From Flavobacteriales bacterium (GTDB lineage Bacteria; Bacteroidota; Bacteroidia; Flavobacteriales; Flavobacteriaceae), in the NCBI GenBank assembly GCA_003331305.1, contig QOQB01000001.1, positions 1-64,000 of the forward strand: a stretch of DNA of 64,000 nucleotides, written 5' to 3'. The position numbers and the translations under genes were made by a program. Of this stretch, positions 49,510 through 60,033 are shown one piece after another (position 1 is the stretch's first letter; every line of letters begins with the position of its first letter). A model generated the notes under the pieces. The model was given only the letters and a program-made list of their open reading frames with translations. It had not been told where the DNA came from and did not search any database.

Positions 49510-51312
49510 ATGGAAACAATAGAACAAAAAATAACAAGAGGAGGAGCGTTTATCTTACAAGAAACGCAAGCAGCAGATGTATTTACTCCAGAAGAATTTA
49601 ACGAAGAGCAGCGCATGATGCGTGAAGCCATTCAAGAATTTGTTGATCGTGATGTGTGGCCAGCACGTGAACGCTTTGAGGCTAAAGACTACGATTACAC
49701 CTTTGAACTGATGCGGAAAATTGGCGAAATGGGCTTTTTGGGTGTTAGTGTTCCCGAAGCCTACGGCGGAATGGGAATGGGATTTGTAAACACCATGCTA
49801 GTATGCGAATATATGTCTGGAGCTTCAGGTTCGTTATCTACAGCATTTGGTGCGCATACAGGAATTGGAACCATGCCTATTGTGCTGTATGGAAACGAAG
49901 AGCAAAAGAACAAATACGTTCCAAAATTAGCATCGGGTGAATGGATTGGCTGCTACTGCCTAACTGAGCCTACTGCAGGTTCAGATGCCAATAGCGGAAA
50001 AACAAAAGCTATACTTTCAGAAGACGGGTCGCACTACCTTATTTCGGGGCAAAAAATATGGATTTCAAATGCAGGCTATGCCGATTTGATGATTGTTTTT
50101 GCACGTATCGAGGATGATAAAAATATCACAGGGTTTATTGTGCAAAACGACCCTGAAAATGGGATTAGCATGGGCGAAGAAGAAAAGAAACTTGGTATTC
50201 ATGCCTCCTCTACCCGACAAGTCTTTTTTAGCGATACCAAAGTACCTGTGGAAAATATGCTTTCGGAACGTGGAAATGGATTTAAAATTGCCATGAACGC
50301 GCTAAACGTTGGTCGTATTAAGTTAGCGGTTGCTACACTTGACGGGCAGCGTCGTACCATTAACGAAGCTATTTCCTATGCCAATCAGCGTGTACAGTTT
50401 AAAACACCTATTTCAAAGTTTGGTGCTATCAAACAAAAATTAGCCATTATGGCTACAAATTTATTTGCCGGTGAATCGGCGTGTTACCGTGCGGCAAAAG
50501 ATATTGAAGATCGCATTGCCCTTCGTGATGCTGCAGGGAATAGCCATCAGGAAGCGGAGCTTAAAGGGGTAGAAGAATACGTCATTGAATGTTCTATTTT
50601 AAAAGTGGCGTGTTCGGAGCATATGCAAAGTACTGCTGACGAAGGTGTCCAGATTTTTGGTGGCATGGGCTTTTCGGCGGATGCACCTATGGAGACTGCA
50701 TGGCGCGATGCGCGAATTGCACGAATCTACGAAGGCACAAACGAAATAAATCGTATGCTAAGCGTAGGCATGCTGATTAAGAAAGCCATGAAAGGACAGT
50801 TGGATTTAATCGGTCCTGCCACGGCTGTTGGTGAGGAATTACTGGGCATTCCCGATTTTGCCATTCCTGATTTTTCAGCCCCACTAAGCCAAGAAAAACA
50901 CGTACTAGAAAACCTTAAAAAAGTGTTTTTGATGATTGCAGGTGCAGGCGTACAGAAATACGGTACTGAATTGGAAGAGCACCAACAGTTGTTGTTGGCG
51001 GTTGCTGATATACTCATTGAAATTTATTTGGCGGAATCTGCTGTATTACGTGCGGAGAAAAATGTAGGTATTTATGGCGTTGAAGCGCAAGATTATCAAG
51101 TAGCGATGAGTCAGTTGTATTTGTATCAGGCTACTGAAAAAATCACAACCAAAGGGCGTGAAGCCATACTTGGGTTTGCTGAAGGAGATGAGCAAAAAGC
51201 ACTGCTGATGGGGCTTAAACGCTACACAAAGTATGTTGAATACCCCAATGTCATTGCATTGCGCAATAAAGTAGCCGATAAGGTGGCTGAAGATAACAGT
51301 TATGATTTTTAA
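49510..51312 (+). CDS. Acyl-CoA dehydrogenase
   Basis: GCYCLTEPTAGSDANSGKTKA; GQKIWISNAGYADLMIVFARI; GFSADAPMETAWRDARIARIYEGTNEINRM. Confidence 0.95.
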   Translation: METIEQKITRGGAFILQETQAADVFTPEEFNEEQRMMREAIQEFVDRDVWPARERFEAKDYDYTFELMRKIGEMGFLGVSVPEAYGGMGMGFVNTMLVCEYMSGASGSLSTAFGAHTGIGTMPIVLYGNEEQKNKYVPKLASGEWIGCYCLTEPTAGSDANSGKTKAILSEDGSHYLISGQKIWISNAGYADLMIVFARIEDDKNITGFIVQNDPENGISMGEEEKKLGIHASSTRQVFFSDTKVPVENMLSERGNGFKIAMNALNVGRIKLAVATLDGQRRTINEAISYANQRVQFKTPISKFGAIKQKLAIMATNLFAGESACYRAAKDIEDRIALRDAAGNSHQEAELKGVEEYVIECSILKVACSEHMQSTADEGVQIFGGMGFSADAPMETAWRDARIARIYEGTNEINRMLSVGMLIKKAMKGQLDLIGPATAVGEELLGIPDFAIPDFSAPLSQEKHVLENLKKVFLMIAGAGVQKYGTELEEHQQLLLAVADILIEIYLAESAVLRAEKNVGIYGVEAQDYQVAMSQLYLYQATEKITTKGREAILGFAEGDEQKALLMGLKRYTKYVEYPNVIALRNKVADKVAEDNSYDF

Positions 51313-51313
51313 A

Positions 51314-52642
51314 ATGTATCGCATTTGCTTCATTCTTTTTAGCGTTAGCGTTGCCTTTGGGCAACAAGATTTGCGTATGTATGATATTGTAAATGCAGTG
51401 TCAGCAACTCGTATCATAAATGATGTAGAAACACTTGCTAATTTTGGCACAAGACACACCCTTAGCGATACCGTTTCACAAACAAGAGGCATCGGAGCAG
51501 CAAGAAGATGGATTAAAAAATCGTTTGAGAAAATAAGTGCAGACTGCGGAAACTGTCTTGAAGTTTTTGAGCAAAAAAACTATTTTGACGCAGACGGATC
51601 GCGTCTTACTCGAGGCGTTTGGATCAATAATATTGTGGCTATTCAAAGAGGCACCGAACATCCAAACCGTTATGTTATTATGAGTGGTGATATTGATTCG
51701 CGCGTTAGCGATCCCAATAACTTTACTTCGGATTCACCAGGGGCAAATGACAATGCCACAGGAATGGCAGCTGCCATTGAAGCGGCACGTTTATTGTCGA
51801 AGTATAGCTTTGAAAACAGCATTATTTATGTAGGTCTTTCTGGAGAAGAACAAGGATTATATGGCGGAAAAGGTTTGGCGCAATATGCACTTGATAACAA
51901 GTGGGAAATTATTGGAATACTCAACAATGATATGATTGGAAATACTGATGGTATTGATGGTGTGATTGACAACCGTAGTTTTCGTATTTTCTCTGAACCC
52001 ACACCCCCTACAGAAACAGAACGTGAGCGCAAGCAACGCCGCTTTTATGGAGGCGAGGTAGATGGCATTTCTAGGCAATTGGCACGGTATGTATATACGA
52101 CTACTAAAACTTATATGCCGGAGATGAATCCCATGCTGATTTACCGCTTGGACCGCTTTGGTAGAGGCGGCCATCACCGCCCATTTAACGACGTTGGTTT
52201 TGCTGGTATTCGCATCATGGAAGCGCATGAAAACTACAACCGTCAGCATCAAGATATTAGAACCGAAAATAGCATTGCCTATGGTGATGTATTATCTGGC
52301 GTAAACGCAGCCTATACCGCCAAATTAACAGCAGTAAATGCCATCACATTAGCATCATTGGCGTGGGCGCCTGCAGCACCCAAAGAGCTTGCTGTTGGTG
52401 GTGTGGTTGCACCAGACACTCAATTGCAATGGAGCCCATCTACCTCAGAAAACCTACGTGGATATAAGGTTTATTGGAGAGATACCACATCCCCCACATG
52501 GGACAATAGCATGTTTGTTGGCAAGAACACCCAAACCACTTTAAAAGGAATTGTCATTGATAATTATATTTTTGGAGTAGCTACCGTTGGAGCTGACGGC
52601 CACGAAAGCCCGGTGGTTTTCCCAACCAAGGTTATGCGGTAG
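51314..52642 (+). CDS. Secreted M28 family zinc peptidase with C-terminal Fn3-like segment
   Basis: Signal peptide; DSPGANDNATGMAAAIEAARLL; YVGLSGEEQGLYGGKGLA; C-terminal APAAPKELAVGGVVAPDTQLQWSPSTSENLRGYKVYWR. Confidence 0.9.
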   Translation: MYRICFILFSVSVAFGQQDLRMYDIVNAVSATRIINDVETLANFGTRHTLSDTVSQTRGIGAARRWIKKSFEKISADCGNCLEVFEQKNYFDADGSRLTRGVWINNIVAIQRGTEHPNRYVIMSGDIDSRVSDPNNFTSDSPGANDNATGMAAAIEAARLLSKYSFENSIIYVGLSGEEQGLYGGKGLAQYALDNKWEIIGILNNDMIGNTDGIDGVIDNRSFRIFSEPTPPTETERERKQRRFYGGEVDGISRQLARYVYTTTKTYMPEMNPMLIYRLDRFGRGGHHRPFNDVGFAGIRIMEAHENYNRQHQDIRTENSIAYGDVLSGVNAAYTAKLTAVNAITLASLAWAPAAPKELAVGGVVAPDTQLQWSPSTSENLRGYKVYWRDTTSPTWDNSMFVGKNTQTTLKGIVIDNYIFGVATVGADGHESPVVFPTKVMR

Positions 52643-52682
52643 TATCCTTTTTTATTAATATGGCGTGTTTGAATAGCTATTA

Positions 52683-53660
52683 TTACAAAAACCCTTTTTC
52701 TTTCATCCAGTCGTCGTTATACATTTTACCGACATAACGGCTACCCGAATCGTGTAACAATACCACCACTACATCATCTGGACCAAAGTGTTTTTTAAGT
52801 TGCAACACGCCTTTTACGGCAGCACCACAAGAGTTTCCAGCAAAAATACCTTCTTCACGCGCCAGCTTTCGAGTATAAACCGCAGCGTCTTTATCGGTTA
52901 CTTTTTCAAAACCATCAATAGACTTAAAGTCAACATTTTCAGGAAGGATGTCCTCCCCTATTCCTTCAGTGATGTAAGGGTAAATTTCTTTTTCGTCAAA
53001 AATGCCTGTTTCATGGTATTTCTTAAATACAGAGCCATAGGTGTCAATCCCCCAAATTTTAATTTCTGTATTCTTCTCTTTTAGGTATTTGGCAACACCC
53101 GAAATGGTACCGCCTGTTCCTACTCCCACTACAAAATGTGTAATCTTACCATCGGTTTGTTCCCAAATCTCAGGGCCTGTTTGTTCGTAATGTGCAACGG
53201 CATTTGAGGGGTTGTCGTACTGGTTTACATACCACGCATTTGGTGTTTCTCCGGCAATACGCTTTGAGGTAGAATAGTACGACCGTGGATCGTCTGGTGC
53301 CACATTTGTTGGGCACACAATAACTTCCGCCCCCACAGCACGCAGGATATCAAACTTTTCTTTGGATTGCTTATCGGTAGAAACACATATCAACTTATAG
53401 CCTTTTACAATGGCTGCCAACGCCAATCCCATCCCTGTATTACCAGAGGTTCCTTCCACAATGGTACCGCCTGGTTTTAGTCGTCCATCGGCTTCAGCAT
53501 CTTCCACCATTTTAAGTGCCATGCGGTCTTTTACAGAACTGCCTGGGTTGAAATATTCCACTTTAGCCAACACCAAAGCGTCTATTTCAGCAGTAATTTT
53601 ATTAAGTCGGATGAGCGGTGTATTGCCAATCGTTTTAAGAATGTTATCTACATAATGCAT
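52683..53660 (-). CDS. PLP-dependent cysteine synthase / cystathionine beta-synthase family protein
   Basis: IGNTPLIRLNKI; YFNPGSSVKDRMALKMV; VEGTSGNTGMGLA; VVGVGTGGTISGVAKYLK. Confidence 0.93.
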   Translation of the reverse strand: MHYVDNILKTIGNTPLIRLNKITAEIDALVLAKVEYFNPGSSVKDRMALKMVEDAEADGRLKPGGTIVEGTSGNTGMGLALAAIVKGYKLICVSTDKQSKEKFDILRAVGAEVIVCPTNVAPDDPRSYYSTSKRIAGETPNAWYVNQYDNPSNAVAHYEQTGPEIWEQTDGKITHFVVGVGTGGTISGVAKYLKEKNTEIKIWGIDTYGSVFKKYHETGIFDEKEIYPYITEGIGEDILPENVDFKSIDGFEKVTDKDAAVYTRKLAREEGIFAGNSCGAAVKGVLQLKKHFGPDDVVVVLLHDSGSRYVGKMYNDDWMKEKGFL

Positions 53661-53697
53661 GGCGCAAAGGTAAGTAATGCACTTACGTTAACCAATG

Positions 53698-54924
53698 CTA
53701 TGGATTGATTTTAAGTGTTTGCGTTGGCGCAATACGAGCAATAATAAGTGATGGTAAAACCAGTAGGGCAAGGCAAATCAATAGCGTAAGCCCATTAAGC
53801 CATAGTACCGTTGTAACATCGATGTAAACAGGCACTTGACTTACATAATACGTAGCAGGATCTAAGGAAATGATGCCTGTTTGTTTTTGAATAAATAACA
53901 AACCGAGTCCTATAAGATTCCCCAAAAAAAGGCCTACGCCAATCAAATATCCCCCTTGAATAAGGAAAAGCTGTTGGAGTGAACGAACAGATGCGCCCAT
54001 AACACGCGTAATACCAATGAGTTGCGTCTGCTCCAAAATAAGCACCAACAAAGCGGTAATCATATTCACGCCGCCCACAATAATCATGATGATGATAATC
54101 AAAGAAATGTTAGTGCCGAACAACCGAATCCAATTAAAAATTTCGGGAAATTGCTCCTCTATATGTTGTACATCTACCAGTGCATCTATACTGTCGTAAA
54201 GCACATCGGATTGGGCAGAAAGGTCGGAGCTATTATCTAAAAAAAGTTCAAAAGCACCCACTTGATTGCTGTCCCAACCATACAATGAGCGTATAATATC
54301 CAAATGCCCAAGCACATAGGTATTGTCATAATCGGAGAAACCTGTGGTAAAAAGTCCCGATACGTTGCAACTCCGGCGTTTGGGCATGGCTGTTTCTTCT
54401 GATGCAAAATACAGCGGCACGCGATCGCCAATAGATAAAGCTAGTTTATTTGCTAAGTCTGTGGAAATCCAAATATCTTGCGTACCAAGTGCTGAAATTT
54501 TTTCTGAATCGCCAAAAAAGCTAAAAAATTCAGGATTAAACGAATCGTCTATCCCCTTAAAAACAATGCCATCAAAAGCATTTTGATTTAGGATTACACC
54601 AGGAACATACGCAACCGACTGAACAGCGGATACGTTTACTTGATTTTGCAGCGTTATTTGAATGGTTTGTGCCTCTTCGAGAGGCTTAAGTGTTTCTTGT
54701 TGCTGACTATTTTCTAGGGTAGTCACACGAATATGCCCACTAAAAGCGGCTACTTTTTGTCCGATTTTGTTTTGCAAACCCACACCAGTCCCGATGGCGA
54801 TAAGCATGGTAATTACCCCCAACGCAATGGCGATAATGCCAATGGTAATAATAGGTCCTGAAACGCTGCTACGGTGCGAACGCTGTCCAATAATTCTACG
54901 AGCAATAAACCAAGTAAAGCGCAC
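53698..54924 (-). CDS. LolE/FtsX-like ABC transporter permease
   Basis: MRFTWFIARRIIGQRSHRSSVSGPIITIGIIAIALGVITMLIAIGTGVGLQNKIGQKV; four TM topology. Confidence 0.9.
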   Translation of the reverse strand: MRFTWFIARRIIGQRSHRSSVSGPIITIGIIAIALGVITMLIAIGTGVGLQNKIGQKVAAFSGHIRVTTLENSQQQETLKPLEEAQTIQITLQNQVNVSAVQSVAYVPGVILNQNAFDGIVFKGIDDSFNPEFFSFFGDSEKISALGTQDIWISTDLANKLALSIGDRVPLYFASEETAMPKRRSCNVSGLFTTGFSDYDNTYVLGHLDIIRSLYGWDSNQVGAFELFLDNSSDLSAQSDVLYDSIDALVDVQHIEEQFPEIFNWIRLFGTNISLIIIIMIIVGGVNMITALLVLILEQTQLIGITRVMGASVRSLQQLFLIQGGYLIGVGLFLGNLIGLGLLFIQKQTGIISLDPATYYVSQVPVYIDVTTVLWLNGLTLLICLALLVLPSLIIARIAPTQTLKINP

Positions 54925-54971
54925 TAAAGAGATTTTAAGGTTTAAATGTAAGGTATATTTTCAGTTTGGGA

Positions 54972-55463
54972 CTACACCGGTAGTTCGGATTTTAACCGCG
55001 CTACCATTTCATAAACGGCAGGGCAAACCGCTATATTTTTTGCAGTAATGCCTGTAATTTGATGAAATTTTGGTCTGTCAGTATGTGGGAATTCACGGCA
55101 GGCTTTTGGTCGATCCTCGTAAATACTACACTGATTATCTGCGCCCAAAAACGAACAGGGTACTTGCTGAAGCACCTTATCATTATCTTCATCAGTGCGA
55201 AGGTAAGTTGCCTCAAATTCTGTTGGCTTCATGCGTAGTCGTTTACTGATACGCTTGATGTCCGATGGCAAAAAGAGGGGGCCTGTGGTTTTGCAACAAT
55301 TGGCGCAGTTTAGGCAGTCTATTTTTTTAAATGTTTCATGGTGCAGCTTCGTCATCACTGCATCTAACTTTTTAGGCTTCCGTACCTTTAGCTTTTTTAA
55401 GTATTTGGCGTTTTCCTGCGCGACTTTTGCTGCTTGTTCGGGCAGTTTTTGCGGATCAATCAC
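54972..55463 (-). CDS. YkgJ-family cysteine-cluster protein (GTG start proposed at 55463)
   Basis: CLNCANCCKTTGPLFLPSDIKRIS...CSFLGADNQCSIYEDRPKACREFPH. GTG overlaps the queE stop (TAGTG). Confidence 0.88.
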   Translation of the reverse strand: MIDPQKLPEQAAKVAQENAKYLKKLKVRKPKKLDAVMTKLHHETFKKIDCLNCANCCKTTGPLFLPSDIKRISKRLRMKPTEFEATYLRTDEDNDKVLQQVPCSFLGADNQCSIYEDRPKACREFPHTDRPKFHQITGITAKNIAVCPAVYEMVARLKSELPV

Positions 55464-56092
55464 TATGGAATTTTTAGATATTTGTGCGTTTGCAACGACG
55501 CCATCCACTTTGGATTTTTAAGTACATAATCTACGATAAACGGAATAGCACTATCACGTCTACTCCACTCAGGTTGCAGGTATAATTTACAGCTTTTCGA
55601 AATTCCAATAGCCTGTTTTTCGGCAAACTGTAAATCGTCTTTATTGTATACAATAACTTTTAACTCGTCTGCAACTTTGTAAATTTCGGGTTTAGGGAGC
55701 ATACGCTTTTTTGGGGAGAGGCAAACCCAATCCCAAACGCCAGAAAGTGGATACGCACCCGATGTTTCGATATGTGTTTTCATACCCGCTGCTTGTAAGG
55801 CTTCGGTAAGTGGTGACATATTCCACATCAGCGGCTCGCCGCCAGTTACCACAACGGTATCCGAATATTGTTTTGCTTGCGAGACGATTTCGTCAATATA
55901 AGTTGGTGGGTGTAGATTTGCATCCCAACTTTCTTTCACATCACACCAATGACACCCTACATCACAGCCTCCAATGCGAATAAAAAATGCTGCACTGCCT
56001 TTGTGATATCCTTCGCCCTGAATGGTGTAAAAGGCTTCCATTAACGGAAGTGCATGACCAGAAGCAACGGCTTGTTGAAGTTCGGTTTGCAT
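55463..56092 (-). CDS. queE: 7-carboxy-7-deazaguanine synthase (radical SAM)
   Basis: FYTIQGEGYHKGSAAFFIRIGGCDVGCHWCDVKESW; VVVTGGEPLMW. Confidence 0.94.
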   Translation of the reverse strand: MQTELQQAVASGHALPLMEAFYTIQGEGYHKGSAAFFIRIGGCDVGCHWCDVKESWDANLHPPTYIDEIVSQAKQYSDTVVVTGGEPLMWNMSPLTEALQAAGMKTHIETSGAYPLSGVWDWVCLSPKKRMLPKPEIYKVADELKVIVYNKDDLQFAEKQAIGISKSCKLYLQPEWSRRDSAIPFIVDYVLKNPKWMASLQTHKYLKIP

Positions 56093-56094
56093 TT

Positions 56095-56973
56095 TTAGGA
56101 GTTGCGTTTGTAGGCCAACATGGTGTTTTGCAACAACATGGCAATGGTCATGGGGCCCACACCACCGGGAACAGGTGTAATAAAACTTGCTTTCTCTTTC
56201 ACTTCATCATACGCCACATCGCCTGTAATCACATAGCCTTTTGGATGATTTTCGTCTGGAACGCGTGTAATACCTACGTCAATAATAATAGCATCTTGCT
56301 TTATCATGTCAGCGGTTACAAAATTTGGAACACCTAAGGCCGACACCACAATATCGGCTGCTTTGGTAATTTCAGCCAGATTTTGGGTACGGCTATGCGT
56401 AAGCGTTACGGTAGCATTACCAGGATTTCCCTTATTGGATAATAAAATACTCATCGGGCGACCTACAATATGACTGCGTCCAATGACAACAGCATGTTTG
56501 CCGCTGATGTCTAACTTATATCTGCGAAGCAATTCCATAATTCCAGACGGCGTTGCAGGAATAAAGGTTTCTATACCCAAGGCCATTTTTCCAAAATTGG
56601 TGGGATGAAATCCGTCCACGTCTTTGTTGGGATTTATTGCATGTAACACAACTTCCTCGTCAATGTGTTTAGGAAGTGGAAGCTGCACAATAAATCCGTC
56701 AAGTGTGGCGTCGTTATTTAGTTTGTTAATCGTTTTTATAAGTTCGTCTTGAGAAATGGTATCCTCCAAACGTATCAATGTAGAGTCGAATCCGATTTTT
56801 TCACAAGAGCGCACCTTACTGCCTACATAGGTTAAGCTAGCGCCATCATTTCCTACCAAAACGGCAGCCAAATGCGGCGGGCGTTTGCCCGACGCTTTAA
56901 GCGCAGTAACTTCTTGCGCAAGTTCTTCCTTAATTTGATTTGAAGTGGCTTTTCCGTCTAAAATAGTACTCAT
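56095..56973 (-). CDS. folD: Methylenetetrahydrofolate dehydrogenase/cyclohydrolase
   Basis: VGNDGASLTYVGSKVRSCEKIG; VQLPLPKHIDEE; VVIGRSHIVGRPMSILL; PVPGGVGPMTIAMLLQNT. Confidence 0.97.
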   Translation of the reverse strand: MSTILDGKATSNQIKEELAQEVTALKASGKRPPHLAAVLVGNDGASLTYVGSKVRSCEKIGFDSTLIRLEDTISQDELIKTINKLNNDATLDGFIVQLPLPKHIDEEVVLHAINPNKDVDGFHPTNFGKMALGIETFIPATPSGIMELLRRYKLDISGKHAVVIGRSHIVGRPMSILLSNKGNPGNATVTLTHSRTQNLAEITKAADIVVSALGVPNFVTADMIKQDAIIIDVGITRVPDENHPKGYVITGDVAYDEVKEKASFITPVPGGVGPMTIAMLLQNTMLAYKRNS

Positions 56974-58292
56974 TTTCCAAACATTTGCATCAGCTTAGAG
57001 GACTTACCACCTTGCATCATTTTCATCATTTTACTCATCTGCTCAAACTGTTTAACCAGTTTGTTAATATCGTCTAATTGTAGGCCTGCTCCTTTAGCGA
57101 TCCGCTTTTTGCGACTGTGGTTAAGGAGTTTGGGTTGTTGGCGTTCTTTGGGTGTCATGGATTGAATGAGTGCCTCTACGCCTTTAAACGCATCTTCGTC
57201 AACTTCAGCCCCATTTAATGCTTTGCTAGCGCCAGGAATCATTCCAACCAAATCTTTCATAGATCCCATACGCTGTACTTGTTTGAGTTGGCTTAAAAAG
57301 TCGTCATACCCAAATTGATTTTTGGAAATTTTTCGTTGGATGCGCTTTGCCTCTTCCTCGTCTACTTGCTCTTGAGCACGCTCTACTAAGGTAACTACGT
57401 CACCCATTCCCAAGATACGCTCCGCCATTCGGTTAGGGTAAAACACATCTAAGGCATCCACTTTTTCTCCCGTACCAATAAATTTGATAGGTTTATTTAC
57501 AACAGACTTTATGGAAAGTGCAGCACCACCTCGTGTGTCGCCGTCCATTTTAGTAAGCACAATACCATCAAATTGCAACAAGTCGTGGAAGGCTTTTGCC
57601 GTATTCACGGCATCTTGCCCCATCATAGCATCAACAACAAATAGGGTCTCCGAAGGACGAACCGCTTTGTGAATGTTTTCGATTTCCTGCATGAGTGCCT
57701 CGTCAATGGCTAATCGACCAGCGGTGTCAATGATAACTACATTAAACTGATGCGTTTTGGCATGTTGAAGAGCTTGTTTGGCTATATCAACAGGATTGTT
57801 GTTTTCAGGTTGTGCAAAAACGGCTACATCTATTTGTTCACCCAGTACTTGTAGCTGGTCAATGGCAGCTGGGCGATAGACATCACAAGCTACAAGTAAA
57901 ACCTTTTTTGCTTGCTTTGTTTTTAAATGTTTGGCAAGTTTGGCAGTACAGGTTGTTTTACCTGAACCTTGCAAACCACTCATTAATATGACAGCAGGTT
58001 TTCCCGAAACAGAAAGAGCAGCGTTTTGTCCACCAAGTAGAGTAGTCAGTTCGTCTTGCACAATTTTAACAAGTAATTGACCTGGCTTTAAGCTAGTGAG
58101 TACTTTTTGACCCAGCGCTTTCTGCTTTACATCTTCCGTAAAAGATTTGGCGATTTTAAAGTTCACATCGGCATCAAGCAACGCACGACGGACTTCTTTC
58201 ATGGTTTCAGAAACATTAATTTCAGTAATGCGTCCGTGTCCCTTAAGTATTTTTAGCGCCTTATCTAGGCGTTGACTAAACTGTTCAAACAT
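56970..58292 (-). CDS. ffh: Signal recognition particle protein
   Basis: GLQGSGKTTCTAKLAKHLK; DTAGRLAIDEALMQE; M-domain RRKMNxx-like KLLNHSRKKRIAKGAGLQLDDINKLVKQFEQMSKMMKMMQ. Confidence 0.97.
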   Translation of the reverse strand: MFEQFSQRLDKALKILKGHGRITEINVSETMKEVRRALLDADVNFKIAKSFTEDVKQKALGQKVLTSLKPGQLLVKIVQDELTTLLGGQNAALSVSGKPAVILMSGLQGSGKTTCTAKLAKHLKTKQAKKVLLVACDVYRPAAIDQLQVLGEQIDVAVFAQPENNNPVDIAKQALQHAKTHQFNVVIIDTAGRLAIDEALMQEIENIHKAVRPSETLFVVDAMMGQDAVNTAKAFHDLLQFDGIVLTKMDGDTRGGAALSIKSVVNKPIKFIGTGEKVDALDVFYPNRMAERILGMGDVVTLVERAQEQVDEEEAKRIQRKISKNQFGYDDFLSQLKQVQRMGSMKDLVGMIPGASKALNGAEVDEDAFKGVEALIQSMTPKERQQPKLLNHSRKKRIAKGAGLQLDDINKLVKQFEQMSKMMKMMQGGKSSKLMQMFGK

Positions 58293-58321
58293 GAATTGGT
58301 ATAAACTTCAAAATTACGGAA

Positions 58322-59203
58322 TTAGTTTTTCTGGTGCATCCAAAAAATAACACCCACATGCGGAATGGTGATAGCTGCTAAAAAACCAAAAAACAAGGCA
58401 AGCAAAGATGCTGTATTTTCTCTAAAAAAAATAGAGGCAACAGCAAGACCAGTCAAAGACAATATCCAGTATGGAAATGCCATTTTGAAGTATTTATACA
58501 GGGGGCTTACATCGTTTGGATACAACACATCAGCTTGCTCTTTTAATGAGGGAATGCTATGCCACAACACAAAATAGACAGAAAAAGACCATAAAAGTGA
58601 GGTCTGTGTAAACAGCACTAAGAAAGCGATTAGCGTTAAGGATTGAAAAAACAGCTGTGACTTAATTTGTTTAATATTTAAAACACCAAAAAAAATGACA
58701 CAAACACAAGTACATATTAGCATTAACAAAAAAATACTAGGTGCAACTTGAATTCCTGAAATTTCCTGAATAATAGAGATTGTTTGGTTTTGATGGGTGT
58801 AAAAAAGTAAGGAAAAAAGAAAGGCCCCATAGGCAACGTAGAAAAGGTGGAGCTTTGTGGATTTGACAAGGCTAGATTTGTGCCATTGTTGCTCTCCAAA
58901 ATGAAATGAACTAACCAAAACAAAAAGCAAAAGTGCTAATTGAGGAACATTATAAAGCGCTAAAACCATAACAAAAACGAAAAAAACATAACTGACAAAT
59001 AAATAACCAAACTGACGTTTTTTTGTTGTTTTACTATATTTTGAGATGATATATAAATCATTTGCACCATGAATTATACCAATTATTAACACATTCACAG
59101 CTGCTAAAACCCATAAAAAAGACGCTGATAAAACAAGCCCTAACACCGTACAAACCAGGGTAATTCCTAGTTTTTGCAGTTCAAAATTGTATAATTTTAC
59201 CAT
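58322..59203 (-). CDS. blh: Brp/Blh-family beta-carotene 15,15'-dioxygenase (retinal synthesis)
   Basis: Multi-TM; His motifs IIGIIHGANDLYI, SSFHFGEQQWH, VLWHSIPSL, IPHVGVIFWMH; divergent from proteorhodopsin. Confidence 0.92.
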   Translation of the reverse strand: MVKLYNFELQKLGITLVCTVLGLVLSASFLWVLAAVNVLIIGIIHGANDLYIISKYSKTTKKRQFGYLFVSYVFFVFVMVLALYNVPQLALLLFVLVSSFHFGEQQWHKSSLVKSTKLHLFYVAYGAFLFSLLFYTHQNQTISIIQEISGIQVAPSIFLLMLICTCVCVIFFGVLNIKQIKSQLFFQSLTLIAFLVLFTQTSLLWSFSVYFVLWHSIPSLKEQADVLYPNDVSPLYKYFKMAFPYWILSLTGLAVASIFFRENTASLLALFFGFLAAITIPHVGVIFWMHQKN

Positions 59204-59234
59204 GTTATTTTTATGTTGTTAGAAAAAATTTAGT

Positions 59235-59242
59235 CAAATATA
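59235..59242 (-). promoter_or_regulatory. -7 element (TATATTTG) of blh
   Basis: Exact TAnnTTTG on the minus strand in the 95-bp blh/rhodopsin divergent intergenic region. Confidence 0.5.
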
Positions 59243-59298
59243 TATCGTTTGTTTAATTTTTTTTAACTTGCGCTCAACAAAATTATAATTAAAAAGTT

Positions 59299-60009
59299 AT
59301 GACACTTACAAATTTAGTAACTATTGCGGACCTAAGTGATCCGGTTAATTTCACTTTTTTCTTAGGGACAATGGCAATGACAGCTGCTTCAGCTTTCTTT
59401 TTCTTGTCTTTAAACCAATTTGACAGCAAATGGAGAACTTCAATCTTGGTTTCAGGACTGATTACATTTATTGCTGCTGTTCACTATTATTACATGAGAG
59501 AAGCGGCAACTTCTGGTGGTGTAACAACTGAAATCCGTTATATAGACTGGATTTTGACTGTACCACTAATGTGTGTTGAGTTTTACCTTATTTTAAAAGC
59601 TGCCGGTGCAACAACAAAGCACCTTAGCACTTTGATTTGGGCTTCACTTGTAATGTTAGTAACAGGTTATTTTGGGGAAGTTTCTGACACGGCTAATGGT
59701 CCTGCTTTATGGGGTCTTGCTTCTGGTGCAGCATACTTCTACATTGCATGGTTAATCAAGTTTGGTCCTTTGGCTAAACTGGCTGCTGCTGCAGGTGGTT
59801 CTGTTGAAAAAGCACACAAAATGCTAACGTTATTTGTACTTATCGGATGGGCAATTTACCCATTGGGTTATATGATCGGTACTGACGGTTGGTATGACTT
59901 TGTTGACGGAATTGGTTTAAACATGGATGTTGTTTATAACATTGGTGACGCAATCAACAAAATTGGATTTGGATTAGTAGTATATGCTGCTGCCGTATCT
60001 AGCAAATAA
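59299..60009 (+). CDS. Proteorhodopsin (green-type, proton-pump motif)
   Basis: Seven TM; AAVHYYYMREA (His75), RYIDWILTVPLMCVEFYLI (D97/T101/M105/E108), DAINKIGFGLVVYAAA (Schiff-base Lys). Confidence 0.97.
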   Translation: MTLTNLVTIADLSDPVNFTFFLGTMAMTAASAFFFLSLNQFDSKWRTSILVSGLITFIAAVHYYYMREAATSGGVTTEIRYIDWILTVPLMCVEFYLILKAAGATTKHLSTLIWASLVMLVTGYFGEVSDTANGPALWGLASGAAYFYIAWLIKFGPLAKLAAAAGGSVEKAHKMLTLFVLIGWAIYPLGYMIGTDGWYDFVDGIGLNMDVVYNIGDAINKIGFGLVVYAAAVSSK

Positions 60010-60033
60010 TTTCTGAAAATTATTTCAAAAAAG

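Noticed and set aside
51046-51492. 148-aa minus-strand ORF opposite acyl-CoA dehydrogenase/M28 junction
   Set aside because: Antisense to two well-supported genes; composition typical of a shadow ORF.
51857-52252. 131-aa minus-strand ORF opposite the M28 peptidase
   Set aside because: Shadow of the M28 catalytic domain; no independent start/promoter evidence.
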